Shown here: positions 17,191-26,117 of the stretch, in pieces
How the letters are laid out: the number at the start of each line of letters is the position of its first letter
Numbering within the stretch: the stretch's first letter is position 1
NCBI RefSeq assembly: GCF_025152405.1
Contig: NZ_CP102292.1
Location: 1,426,001-1,490,000, forward strand
Direction of reading: 5' to 3'
From: [Ruminococcus] lactaris ATCC 29176
Lineage (GTDB): Bacteria > Bacillota > Clostridia > Lachnospirales > Lachnospiraceae
DNA length: 64,000 nt
The notes under the pieces: model-generated
Databases searched by the model: none
Told to the model about the DNA's origin: nothing
Seen by the model: the letters and a program-made list of their open reading frames with translations, nothing else
Made by a program: the position numbers and the translations under genes

Positions 17191-18171
17191 TTAGTCTTCC
17201 TGTTCTATTTTTTCATCTAATTGCTTTTCGATCAATGCTGTCAGATTATTGATGACATCATGGACGGAACCTTTCATCGTCACTCCGGCTGCACGGACAT
17301 GACCTCCGCCACCGAAATATTTTGCGATCCTGCTTACATCAACCCGTTCTTTGGATCTCAGACTCACTTTGAAAGTCTGTGGAGCAGTTTCATGAAGAAA
17401 CATCGCCACCTCTACTCCTTTTGTCTGACGCATCTGGCTGACGATACCCTCAAGATCAGACGGTTTTGCCTGGAAAAATTCCATTTCTTTCAGACGCACC
17501 ACTGAAACAATGCACCGTTGATCCAGCACCATAATGCTTTCCAAAAGTGCCCTTCCAAGAATCTGATTCTGCACATACGTCTTTTCATAATATGTCCGAT
17601 CCGTGATCTTTGCAGTATCGACCCCTTTCCGCATGAGCTGTGCCGCTGCCTCCATCGTCTCCGGGCTGGTGCAGGAATAGCGGAAAATTCCGGTATCATG
17701 AGCAATTCCCATATAAAGAGCCTCTGCCGTCTCAAGACTCATTTTATCATAATCCAGCAGATTATATACCAGTTCAGAAGTAGAACTTGCATCCGGCACA
17801 ATATAATTGACATCTGCAAACGCCTCATTGCTCACATGATGGTCAATGCACGCAGTCTGCTTTGATTCTATGAATAATTTCTGGGAAAATCCAAGACGCT
17901 GCAGATCCCCACAGTCCATACAAATGAATAGATCATAGATTTTCCCTTCAGGGAGCTCACTTTTGACTTCATCGGTATGACGGATCATACTGTAAGCCTC
18001 CGGAACTGATTCCAAATACAGATCTGTCTCAATCTGCGGAAAATTTTCTTTCAGATAAAGATACAGTCCCATCGTAGAACCTACACAGTCGCCATCCGGG
18101 CGGACATGTCCGCCCAGTGCAACACTCTGTTTTCCCTCCAGCAATTCCTTCAGATTAAACATCCTGCTCAT
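17191..18171 (-). CDS. nrnA: DHH-family phosphoesterase, NrnA-like
   Basis: NrnA proteins degrade 2-5 nt RNA fragments and dephosphorylate pAp. The N-terminal DHH domain has GHVRPDGDCVGST (about 18-30), a CMDCGD motif and DHHVSN with metal-binding His/Asp. The C-terminal DHHA1 domain ends in GGGGHVRAAG. The start is uncertain: three nearby ATGs exist (18180, 18171, 18162). 18171 is taken because AAAGG stands 9 bases upstream. The 5' end overlaps rbfA by about 17 bp, indicating coupled translation. Its place between rbfA and truB is conserved in Firmicutes. Confidence 0.92.
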   Translation of the reverse strand: MSRMFNLKELLEGKQSVALGGHVRPDGDCVGSTMGLYLYLKENFPQIETDLYLESVPEAYSMIRHTDEVKSELPEGKIYDLFICMDCGDLQRLGFSQKLFIESKQTACIDHHVSNEAFADVNYIVPDASSTSELVYNLLDYDKMSLETAEALYMGIAHDTGIFRYSCTSPETMEAAAQLMRKGVDTAKITDRTYYEKTYVQNQILGRALLESIMVLDQRCIVSVVRLKEMEFFQAKPSDLEGIVSQMRQTKGVEVAMFLHETAPQTFKVSLRSKERVDVSRIAKYFGGGGHVRAAGVTMKGSVHDVINNLTALIEKQLDEKIEQED

Positions 18172-18538
18172 CAGCTCCATCCTTTAAATCTCTTGTCACT
18201 TCATCGATTTTTTTACTGATATTCACACCATATTCGATTGACTGATCTACGATAAACCGGATTTCCGGTGTATTTCGCATATTGATCGTACGTGCCAGTT
18301 CGCGGCGGATATAGCCTTCCGCACTCTGAAGTCCCCGGATGGTATCCTGCTGGGCTTTCTCATCACCCAGTACACTGATATAAGCCTTGCAGGTCTTCAG
18401 ATCCGGAGCTACCTCCACGGCAACTACAGAAGTCATCGGTGCAACGCGGGGATCCTTGATCCCTGCACGCAGGATATTGCTCAGCTCACGCTGGACTTCA
18501 GCATTGACACGAGTATTTTTAATACTGTTCTTTCTCAT
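18155..18538 (-). CDS. rbfA: Ribosome-binding factor A
   Basis: A 127-aa KH-fold factor for late 30S maturation at the 16S 5' end. It begins MRKNSIKNTRVNAEVQRELS, with the family segment IKDPRVAPMTSVVAVEVAPD and a C-terminal half with ARTINMRNTPEIRFIVDQS. It starts 11 bp after the infB stop and overlaps the nrnA start. The product is of normal length with a short acidic tail. Confidence 0.96.
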   Translation of the reverse strand: MRKNSIKNTRVNAEVQRELSNILRAGIKDPRVAPMTSVVAVEVAPDLKTCKAYISVLGDEKAQQDTIRGLQSAEGYIRRELARTINMRNTPEIRFIVDQSIEYGVNISKKIDEVTRDLKDGADEQDV

Positions 18539-18549
18539 TGCTGCTCCTT

Positions 18550-21276
18550 TTACTTACGCTCAGTCTCGACCATCTTATATGCCTCGACCTGATCGCCCTC
18601 TTTAATATCATTATAATTTTCAAATACAAATCCGCATTCGTAACCTGCTCTTACTTCCTTCACATCGTCTTTGAAACGCTTCAGGGATGCAAGTGGTCCG
18701 TCGAATACTACAATGCCATCACGCACCAGACGTACAGAACAGTTTCTCTCGAAAATACCATCCAGCACATACGCACCTGCGATCGTTCCGACACCGGATG
18801 CCTTGAATGTCTGACGCACTTCTGCATGACCAAGCACTTTCTCTTCAAATACCGGATCCAGCATTCCCTTCATAGCTGCCTCTACATCTTCGATTGCATT
18901 GTAGATAACTCTGTAAAGTCTTAAGTCTACACCTTCGCGTTCTGCAATTTCTTTTGCAGTCGCATCCGGACGTACATTGAAACCGATAATGATCGCATTG
19001 GATGCCGATGCAAGGATGACATCAGATTCGTTGATTGCTCCGACACCACCGTGGATGATCTTTACTACAACCTCATCATTGCTCAGCTTCAGCAGACTCT
19101 GCTTGATTGCCTCTACTGATCCCTGAACATCTGCCTTTACAACGATATCCAGTTCTTTCAGGTTACCCTCCTGGATCTGGTTGAACAGGTCATCCAGTGA
19201 CATTTTGGATTTTGTCTCTTCCAGAAGTTTTACTTTGTTCTGTGAAATAAATGTCTCAGCAAATGCTCTTGCCTCTTTATCAGAAGCACATCCAACAAAG
19301 ACTTCTCCTGCATTCGGCACATCATTCAGACCAAGGATCTCAACCGGCTGGGACGGACCTGCTTCTTTGACACGTCTTCCCTTATCATCCATCATCGCTC
19401 TTACACGGCCATGTGCACTTCCGGCTGCGATAGCATCACCAACATGAAGCGTTCCTTTCTGTACCAGTACAGTTGCAACTGCTCCTTTTCCTTTATCCAG
19501 CTCTGCCTCGATCACAAGACCACGGGCAGCACGGTTCGGATTTGCCTTCAGTTCCATTACTTCTGCTGTCAGAAGGATCATTTCTAGAAGCTCCTGGATT
19601 CCTTCTTTTGTGTGTGCAGATACCGGTACGAAGATCGTACTTCCGCCCCAGTCTTCCGGGATCAGTTCATACTCTGTCAGCTCCTGCTTTACCCGTTCGA
19701 TATTGGCACTTGGCTTATCAATCTTGTTAATGGCAACAATAATCTCGATTCCGGCTGCTTTTGCGTGGTTGATCGCCTCGATCGTCTGCGGCATAACACC
19801 ATCATCCGCTGCTACAACAAGGATCGCGATATCCGTAGAATTTGCTCCACGCATACGCATTGCTGTAAATGCTTCATGTCCCGGAGTATCAAGGAATGTG
19901 ATCTTCTCTCCGTTGATCTCGACAACGGATGCACCGATGTGCTGTGTAATACCGCCGGCCTCACGTCCTGTTACATTACTGTCACGGATCGCATCCAGAA
20001 GAGAAGTCTTACCATGGTCAACGTGTCCCATAACGCAGACAACCGGAGGACGTTTCACCATCAGGCTTTCATCTTCCTCATCCTCTTTCAGGAGTTCTTC
20101 GATTACATCCACGACCTCTTCCTTCTCACACAGAACATCAAATTCCATTGCGATCTCTTCAGCAGTATCGTAATCAATCTCCTGATTTACCGTAACAACT
20201 TTTCCCTGCAGGAACAGCTTCTTTACGATCACAGACGGAACACTCTTCATCTTGTCGGCAAGTTCTTTGATCGTAAGAACTTCTGGAATCACGATCTGCT
20301 TGATCTGCTCTTCCTTCTTTTCTTCCGGCTTATTCTGCGGTTTCTTTACTTCGACCACATTTTTCTGCTTTTTGCCTTTTTTGCCCTTGCCCTCAAATGC
20401 CTCGTCTCTGTATTCTTTCTTCTTATTATCTCTCTCTTTATCTTTCGCCTTATTTCTCTGGCTCTTCTGCTGCTCGACGATTGGAGCTGCGTCTCTGTCC
20501 GCACGGTCATTTCTGCGGTTATCATTTTTTCTGTCAGGACGAGATCCCTGACCATTTCTTCCATCACGGTTATCGCGGCCTCCGAACCCCTGTTCGCGTC
20601 CGCCTCTTGCATCACGGTTGTCACGCGGTCCTCTTTCCTGACGCGGTCCTCTTCCGTCTCCATTCGGACGTCCGCCTCTTGCATCACGGCTGTCACGAAC
20701 CGGACGGTTCTCTCTGTCACTGCCTGGACGCTGTGGTCTGTCATTTCTCTCCTGACGTACCGGTCTTCCCTCTCCGCTGGTACGTCCTGCTGTCTGAGCC
20801 GGTCTTTCTGTGCGTACGGTTCTCTCTGCCCGGTCAGTTTTCTCCTGACGCGTACCTGCCTGAGCCGCTCTCTCTGTACGCACCGGTCTTCCCTCTGCAC
20901 CTGCTGCACGTACCGGACGGTTCTCTCCTCCGCGTGCATTTCCCTGTGCGGCACCTCGTCCCTGGTTTGCTCCCGGACGCTTATTTCCCTGCAGTCTGCT
21001 GCTATTTCTGGAATTCTGCGGACGCACTACAAATGCAAGATTTTTCTTCTTTGGCACTGTGCTGTCCTTTTCTCCTGCTTTTTCTGCTGCCGGTTCTGCC
21101 TTTGCTGGTTCTTCATTTCTTCCGGCATTTTCTCTTCTAATCTCTTCTGCCACGTTATCCTCCACTGTACTCATATGATTCTTAACTTCAACATTTTTCT
21201 TTTTCAACTGTTCCAGGATCTCCTTATTCCCTACTCCCAGCTCTTTTGCAAGTTCATATACCCTCGCTTTCGCCAT
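18550..21276 (-). CDS. infB: Translation initiation factor IF-2
   Basis: A 908-aa GTPase that delivers fMet-tRNA to the 30S and joins the subunits. The N-terminal IF2_N helix domain is about 1-50. A long Arg/Gly/Asp/Gln-rich disordered region spans about 80-310, with repeated GRPVR and RDNRDARGG-type units. A second IF2_N-like domain is about 330-400. The G domain has GHVDHGKTS (417-425), DTPGHEAFT and NKIDKPSAN, followed by domain II and C-terminal domains ending [22 protein letters not shown] precedes the ATG. It is the central gene of the nusA operon. The RG-rich insert makes it longer than B. subtilis IF-2 but is common in Lachnospiraceae. Confidence 0.97.
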   Translation of the reverse strand: MAKARVYELAKELGVGNKEILEQLKKKNVEVKNHMSTVEDNVAEEIRRENAGRNEEPAKAEPAAEKAGEKDSTVPKKKNLAFVVRPQNSRNSSRLQGNKRPGANQGRGAAQGNARGGENRPVRAAGAEGRPVRTERAAQAGTRQEKTDRAERTVRTERPAQTAGRTSGEGRPVRQERNDRPQRPGSDRENRPVRDSRDARGGRPNGDGRGPRQERGPRDNRDARGGREQGFGGRDNRDGRNGQGSRPDRKNDNRRNDRADRDAAPIVEQQKSQRNKAKDKERDNKKKEYRDEAFEGKGKKGKKQKNVVEVKKPQNKPEEKKEEQIKQIVIPEVLTIKELADKMKSVPSVIVKKLFLQGKVVTVNQEIDYDTAEEIAMEFDVLCEKEEVVDVIEELLKEDEEDESLMVKRPPVVCVMGHVDHGKTSLLDAIRDSNVTGREAGGITQHIGASVVEINGEKITFLDTPGHEAFTAMRMRGANSTDIAILVVAADDGVMPQTIEAINHAKAAGIEIIVAINKIDKPSANIERVKQELTEYELIPEDWGGSTIFVPVSAHTKEGIQELLEMILLTAEVMELKANPNRAARGLVIEAELDKGKGAVATVLVQKGTLHVGDAIAAGSAHGRVRAMMDDKGRRVKEAGPSQPVEILGLNDVPNAGEVFVGCASDKEARAFAETFISQNKVKLLEETKSKMSLDDLFNQIQEGNLKELDIVVKADVQGSVEAIKQSLLKLSNDEVVVKIIHGGVGAINESDVILASASNAIIIGFNVRPDATAKEIAEREGVDLRLYRVIYNAIEDVEAAMKGMLDPVFEEKVLGHAEVRQTFKASGVGTIAGAYVLDGIFERNCSVRLVRDGIVVFDGPLASLKRFKDDVKEVRAGYECGFVFENYNDIKEGDQVEAYKMVETERK

Positions 21277-21299
21277 ATCAAAAAACCTCCTTCAGGCAA

Positions 21300-21611
21300 T
21301 CAAAAACACTCTTTTAATGCTTTTAAAATTCCTTTTGCAAATCCTTCGTCCAATATTGCCAGGGATGCACGGAACTGCTTTCCCATTGCATGCCCCAGAG
21401 TATCTTTATCGCTGTAGAAAATAATGGGAACATCATAAAATTCACACATATCCCGAAACTTCTTTTTCGTATTCTCTGATGCATCCTCTGCCACAACTAC
21501 AAGTCCGGCTCTTCCTGACTTCGTTTCACTCTCTGTCAGGAACTCACCACTTGCACAGCGTCCTGCTTTTGTAGCAAGGCTGATCAGCGAAAGTACTTTA
21601 TCTCTGGCCAA
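21300..21611 (-). CDS. ylxQ: L7Ae-family ribosomal/K-turn protein YlxQ
   Basis: A ~103-aa L7Ae/L30e-fold protein that binds K-turn RNA; its exact partner is not settled. The fold is seen in LISLATKAGRCASGEF, GLVVVAEDASENTKKKF and VPIIFYSDKDTLGHAMGK. The TTG at 21611 is chosen as start because AAGGAG lies 10 bases upstream and the length then equals the family norm. A longer frame extends into ylxR but without a ribosome site. It overlaps the ylxR 3' end by 14 bp in another frame and is followed by infB after 23 bp. Confidence 0.88.
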   Translation of the reverse strand: MARDKVLSLISLATKAGRCASGEFLTESETKSGRAGLVVVAEDASENTKKKFRDMCEFYDVPIIFYSDKDTLGHAMGKQFRASLAILDEGFAKGILKALKECF

Positions 21612-21873
21612 TCTGTTCCATCTCCTTTGCAAGTTTTTCATAAACTTCCTGTGGAATTTCCTGCTTAAAGGAACGCTCCAGTCCATGACTCTTCACTGAC
21701 AGGTCAAAGCATGCTTTACACGGACAAAGGTAAGCACCTCTTCCGTTCTTCTTCCCGGTCACATCAACCAGAAATTCTTCTTCCGTTCTGAGAATCCTGA
21801 TCAATTCTTTTTTTGGTTTCATTTCCCCGCAGCCCACGCATTTACGCATGGGAATCTTTTTATTCACTGCCAA
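21598..21873 (-). CDS. ylxR: YlxR (RnpM), RNase P-associated RNA-binding protein
   Basis: A ~91-aa DUF448 protein. The signature KKIPMRKCVGCGEMKPKKEL is followed by GRGAYLCPCKACFDLSVK. Its homologue RnpM binds RNase P RNA and modulates it, and the rnpB gene itself is also in this window. The start is uncertain: TTG at 21873 has GGAGG 10 bases upstream, whereas GTG at 21882 is only one base from that site. It sits between nusA and ylxQ as in most Firmicutes. Confidence 0.88.
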   Translation of the reverse strand: MAVNKKIPMRKCVGCGEMKPKKELIRILRTEEEFLVDVTGKKNGRGAYLCPCKACFDLSVKSHGLERSFKQEIPQEVYEKLAKEMEQIGQR

Positions 21874-21893
21874 ATGCTTCACTCCTCCGAGTC

Positions 21894-23087
21894 TTATTCT
21901 ACGTCTGTCTCCACAAACTCAATTTCATCGCTGTCTGTCTCATCCACAGCAGCTTCTGTATTCTCTTCTTCCTCATCATATTCACCGACTGTATAGCCTT
22001 CTTCACCGACCATACCCATCTGCTCCATATAATTTTCCGGAAGTTCACCACTTTCGATTGCCTGTGTCTCACTCTTGATATCAATCTTGTAACCTGTCAG
22101 ACGTGCTGCCAGTCTTGCATTCTGACCTTCTTTTCCGATTGCCAGTGACAACTGATAATCCGGTACGATCACACTCGCTACCTTTGCATCCGGGTCAGCC
22201 ATAACAGAAATTACTTTTGCCGGACTCAATGCATTCTCGATCAGAAGTGCCGGATTTTCATCCCAGTTAATAATATCAATCTTTTCACCACGCAGTTCCT
22301 GTACTACTGCATTGACTCTCGCACCGTTCATTCCCACGCATGCTCCGACCGGATCTACATTTGGATCATTGGACCATACTGCCATCTTTGTACGGGAACC
22401 TGCCTCACGGGCAATACTCTTGATTTCTACCGTTCCGTCCTTGACCTCGGCTACTTCTGCCTCAAACAGACGCTTTACAAGCTCCGGATGTGTACGGGAT
22501 ACAAGAATCTTTGGTCCTTTTGTCGTATTCTTTACTTCTACAATATAAAGCTTGATACGCTCTGTCGGCTCAAAATGCTCTCCCTTAACCTGCTCATTCT
22601 CTGTCAGCATCGCATCTGCTCTTCCGAGGTTGATACTGATATTTTTTCCAACATAACGCTGTACAATACCGGTTACAATATCTTTCTCTTTCTCAAAATA
22701 CTGATCAAAGACAACTTTTCTCTCTTCTTCTCTGATCTTCTGAAGGATCAGGTTTTTTGCATTCTGTGTTGCAATACGACCGAATTCTTTTGAATAAACC
22801 GGAACCTGGGCGATATCACCGATGTGCAGGGACGGATTGATCTTTTCTGCATCCTCCAGGCTGATCTCGATTGCCGGATCAAAAACTTCTTCCACAACTT
22901 CTTTTTCTGCAAATACGGAATAGTCACAGGTCTCTCTGTCCATCACGATCTTAATATTATCGGATGTCCCGAAATGGTTCTTACAGGCACTGAGCAGAGA
23001 ATTTTCAATTGCTTCCATCATGACATCTTTGCTGATGTTCTTTTCTTTCTCAAGAATCGTCAGTGCTTCAAGTAATTCTGTATTCAT
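21894..23087 (-). CDS. nusA: Transcription termination/antitermination factor NusA
   Basis: A 397-aa RNA polymerase-associated factor acting at pauses and intrinsic terminators. The N-terminal RNAP-binding domain begins MNTELLEALTILEKEKNISK, then S1 (about 135-200), then KH1 and KH2 with DPVGACVGMNGARVNAVVQE and LAIGKEGQNARLAARLTG. It ends with a ~50-residue acidic tail (EEEENTEAAVDETDSDEIEF). It lacks the extra AR repeats of enterobacterial NusA, as usual in Firmicutes. AGGAGG precedes the ATG; rimP ends 17 bp upstream. Confidence 0.97.
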   Translation of the reverse strand: MNTELLEALTILEKEKNISKDVMMEAIENSLLSACKNHFGTSDNIKIVMDRETCDYSVFAEKEVVEEVFDPAIEISLEDAEKINPSLHIGDIAQVPVYSKEFGRIATQNAKNLILQKIREEERKVVFDQYFEKEKDIVTGIVQRYVGKNISINLGRADAMLTENEQVKGEHFEPTERIKLYIVEVKNTTKGPKILVSRTHPELVKRLFEAEVAEVKDGTVEIKSIAREAGSRTKMAVWSNDPNVDPVGACVGMNGARVNAVVQELRGEKIDIINWDENPALLIENALSPAKVISVMADPDAKVASVIVPDYQLSLAIGKEGQNARLAARLTGYKIDIKSETQAIESGELPENYMEQMGMVGEEGYTVGEYDEEEENTEAAVDETDSDEIEFVETDVE

Positions 23088-23104
23088 TATTTTTTCCTCC
23101 TAAA

Positions 23105-23572
23105 TTAAAAATCCAAAGCAAGGCGGATCAGAGCGATGTCTCCTCTGTCAAATGTCTGCTCTGTATCATCTTCATAAGTGATTGTCACCGTACTGTCATC
23201 ATATGCTTTCAGTAATCCTACAAATTCTTTCTGACGGTCAATCGCACGATACGTGCGGATCTCCACTTCTTCTCCAAGACTCCGTTTAAAATCTTTCTCT
23301 TTTTTCAGAGGTCTTCCAAGTCCCGGAGAACTCACTTCAAATACATAGGAGTCTGCAATGTAATCCTTCTCGTCAAGGATATCTGAAAATCTCCTGCTCA
23401 CTGCTTCACAGTCATCGACAGCAATGCCGCCGGGTTTGTCAATGTACGCTCTTAAATACCACGTACCACCTTCTTTTACATACTCCACATCCACAAGCTC
23501 AAATCCCAGTTCTGTTACGATTGGCTCAAGAAGTGTCTCTGTCTGCTGCTCATATTCTTCTCTTCTGGACAC
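23105..23572 (-). CDS. rimP: Ribosome maturation factor RimP
   Basis: A ~155-aa 30S maturation factor, first gene of the nusA-infB cluster. Family segments: LEPIVTELGFELVDVEYVKE, DDCEAVSRRFSDILDEKD and YVFEVSSPGLGRPLKKEKDF, with a C-terminal SH3-like domain. The GTG at 23572 has AGGGAG 6 bases upstream. A longer frame exists but begins in the structured repeat upstream and has no ribosome site. Confidence 0.94.
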   Translation of the reverse strand: MSRREEYEQQTETLLEPIVTELGFELVDVEYVKEGGTWYLRAYIDKPGGIAVDDCEAVSRRFSDILDEKDYIADSYVFEVSSPGLGRPLKKEKDFKRSLGEEVEIRTYRAIDRQKEFVGLLKAYDDSTVTITYEDDTEQTFDRGDIALIRLALDF

Positions 23573-23590
23573 ACTAAACTCCCTTTCTTT

Positions 23591-23711
23591 AAAATGATAT
23601 GATGTCGGGGGCACCCCCCCCGACTTTGATGCCTACGGATTGCTCCGTGCTACGCACTCCCACAATCCTACCCAATATTCGCATATCGTGGGATTAGCAT
23701 CATGATATTTT
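23591..23711. repeat. Compact hairpin-rich element in the rimP-nusA leader
   Basis: About 120 bp with imperfect terminal inverted repeats (AAAATGATATGATG at 23591, and the complement of AAAATATCATGATGC ending at 23711). It contains a G/C hairpin (GTCGGGGG with CCCCCGAC, 23603-23624), a GTGC-GTA-GCAC hairpin and a TCCCACGAT/ATTGTGGGA stem. It would form the 5' leader of the rimP operon when transcribed on the minus strand. Another 150 bp to 23865 holds an AAGAGTG/CACTCTT hairpin near 23740-23765; no clear promoter was picked. It could be a mobile repeat or a leader regulator. Confidence 0.5.
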
Positions 23712-23865
23712 ACATAAAGAAATCCTTATATCATCAAAGAAGAGTGAACTTTCGTCCACTCTTCTGCCGTTCCCTTTATGTATCTTTTTTAACCTTATCA
23801 CCTTTTTTTTGATAAATCAAGGGTTTTCTTTTATTTTTTGCCGATTTTACTTATTTTTTCCATTT

Positions 23866-26112
23866 TTAACGGGTTTTATTCCCAACACCATCTCTTTTCG
23901 CAGCTTTCAGACGATTTAGAGTCACCGTCTTTTCTCCATAGGTTACTTTCGTCTCTGTTCCTTCTTCAAAAAGATAAGTATGCTCCAGCTCATCCTTTTT
24001 CTGCAGACGGATTCCTCTTACTCCGACTGCCGCCTTCTTTTTCTCAGGTACATCTGCTGCCGGGAATCTTAAGAAATATCCATTTCTTGTCTGCAATACT
24101 AGATTCTGAGTTTCGTTCACCACTTTTACAGAAACCAGCCGGTCATCTTCCTGAAGTTTCGTTGCCACGATCGTACGCTTTGCAACCTGAAATTCTTTTC
24201 CATCCACCCGCTTGATCATTCCCTGTGCTGTGGCAAAGAGGAGTTTTGCAAACCGCATCTGTTCTGCATCACAGATCATCACGATTTCTTCCTCACTGCT
24301 TGTATAATTGCTCACATTATCAATCGGAGTCCCTTTTTCACGGAATTTTCCATAAGGAAGATCCAGTACCTTCACCTGGTGCATCTTTCCGGTATCTGTA
24401 AAGATGCAGAGCTTTCCGGTATTCATACAATGTACAATGTATTTATTTTCAGAATCCGCAGCCTCTTTATTTCTCTCATATACTGCCATATCAACAGTCT
24501 TCGCATAACCAAACCGATCCATCAGGAACACGACTTCCTGTTCTTCCACCTTCTTTTCCTCAAAGACGGCTTCTTCTGCATTTTCGACAACAGTGCGGCG
24601 TTTTCTTCCAAATTCTTTCTTATAAGAATCCAGTTCTTCCATGATGACTTCTGCCATGGAATCATAGTTGTTCAGGATATCTTCATATCTTGCGATATTG
24701 TTCAGTGTCTGCTCATGCTCCTTCTGAAGTGCCTCGATCTCCAGTCCGATCAGACGATAAAGACGCATCTCAAGGATTGCAGTGGCCTGACGCTCTGTAA
24801 ACCGCAGCATTGCTGCCATTTTCTTTGAAATGGAAAATTTAAACCGGATATTCTCCGTCTTTCCTTCAACCAGACAGGCTCTTGCATCCTTCACCGATTT
24901 ACTTCCCCGGAGAATCTCGATGATCAGGTCGATCACATCGCATGCCTTGATCAGTCCTTCCTGAACTTCACTCTTCTCCCGTTCTCTTTCCAGAAGTGTC
25001 GTATACTTTCTCGTTGCAAGTTCAAACTGGAAATCCACATGATGCTCAATGATCTGCTTTAACCCCAGCGTCTCCGGACGGCCGTTCGCAACTGCAAGCA
25101 TATTAACTCCGAACGTATCTTCCAGCCTCGTCTTTTTATAGAGCATATTTTTCAGGTTTTCTACATCTGCTCCACGCTTCAGTTCAATGACGATACGGAT
25201 TCCCTCTTTGGATGACTGATTGGAAATATCTACAATATCTGTCGTCTTTTTTGTCTCTACCAGATTGCAGACATCATTCAGAAATTTTCCGATTCCAGCC
25301 CCGATCATCGTATACGGGATCTCCGTTATGACAAGCTGCTTTTTCCCGCCTTTCAAATCCTCTACTTCCACTTTACCACGGAGCTTGATCTTTCCCTGCC
25401 CTGTCTCATAAATATTCAGCAGATCATCTTTATTGACCACGATCCCCCCGGTCGGGAAATCCGGTCCTTTAATATATTTCATGAGCTGTCTGGTCGTGAC
25501 CCCGTCATTTTTCATATAAGCTTTGACACCATCGATCACTTCACAGAGATTGTGCGTCGGGATACTCGTTGCCATACCAACTGCAATTCCTTCTGCTCCA
25601 TTTACAAGGAGATTCGGTACACGCATTGGGAGAACCACCGGCTCTTTTTCTGTCTCATCAAAGTTTGGTCCAAAATCAATCACATTTTTATCCAGATCTG
25701 AAAGACATACTTCCTGTGTAAATTTTGTCAGCCTTGCCTCCGTATATCGCATTGCTGCCGCACCGTCTCCCTCGATCGAGCCAAAATTTCCATGTCCGTC
25801 TACAAGGATCTGACCTTTTTTAAAATCCTGTGCCATGACTGCAAGTGCATCATAGATCGAACTGTCTCCATGCGGATGGTATTTACCCATGGTATCTCCG
25901 ACAATACGGGCACACTTCCGGTAAGGCTTATCATAACGGATCCCCAGCTCATACATATCGTACAGAGTCCTTCTCTGCACCGGCTTCAGTCCATCCCTGA
26001 CATCAGGAAGTGCCCTGGCGATGATAACACTCATCGCATAGTCGATATAAGATTTTTTCATCAATTCCGAATATTCGGTTCTGATAATCTGAGATTCACT
26101 GTTCATTTTCAT
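23866..26112 (-). CDS. parC: Type IIA topoisomerase A subunit (topoisomerase IV ParC-like)
   Basis: The 748-aa breakage-reunion subunit, working with the adjacent ATPase subunit to pass duplexes and decatenate chromosomes. It has DGLKPVQRRTLYDMYELGI, the quinolone-region motif KYHPHGDSSIYDAL (Ser84 and Asp88, wild-type-like) and catalytic Tyr123 in AAAMRYTEARL. A beta-pinwheel C-terminal domain spans about 500-740 and ends basic. No QRRGGKG-type GyrA box is visible, which favours topoisomerase IV over gyrase. It lies 5 bp after the B subunit, so one operon. Confidence 0.87.
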   Translation of the reverse strand: MKMNSESQIIRTEYSELMKKSYIDYAMSVIIARALPDVRDGLKPVQRRTLYDMYELGIRYDKPYRKCARIVGDTMGKYHPHGDSSIYDALAVMAQDFKKGQILVDGHGNFGSIEGDGAAAMRYTEARLTKFTQEVCLSDLDKNVIDFGPNFDETEKEPVVLPMRVPNLLVNGAEGIAVGMATSIPTHNLCEVIDGVKAYMKNDGVTTRQLMKYIKGPDFPTGGIVVNKDDLLNIYETGQGKIKLRGKVEVEDLKGGKKQLVITEIPYTMIGAGIGKFLNDVCNLVETKKTTDIVDISNQSSKEGIRIVIELKRGADVENLKNMLYKKTRLEDTFGVNMLAVANGRPETLGLKQIIEHHVDFQFELATRKYTTLLEREREKSEVQEGLIKACDVIDLIIEILRGSKSVKDARACLVEGKTENIRFKFSISKKMAAMLRFTERQATAILEMRLYRLIGLEIEALQKEHEQTLNNIARYEDILNNYDSMAEVIMEELDSYKKEFGRKRRTVVENAEEAVFEEKKVEEQEVVFLMDRFGYAKTVDMAVYERNKEAADSENKYIVHCMNTGKLCIFTDTGKMHQVKVLDLPYGKFREKGTPIDNVSNYTSSEEEIVMICDAEQMRFAKLLFATAQGMIKRVDGKEFQVAKRTIVATKLQEDDRLVSVKVVNETQNLVLQTRNGYFLRFPAADVPEKKKAAVGVRGIRLQKKDELEHTYLFEEGTETKVTYGEKTVTLNRLKAAKRDGVGNKTR

Positions 26113-26117
26113 TCTCC

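Noticed and set aside
19612-21417. 601-codon frame on the plus strand opposite infB
   Set aside because: Exactly antisense to infB and ylxQ, with low-complexity Ser/Leu/Cys composition from the RG-rich region. A shadow frame.
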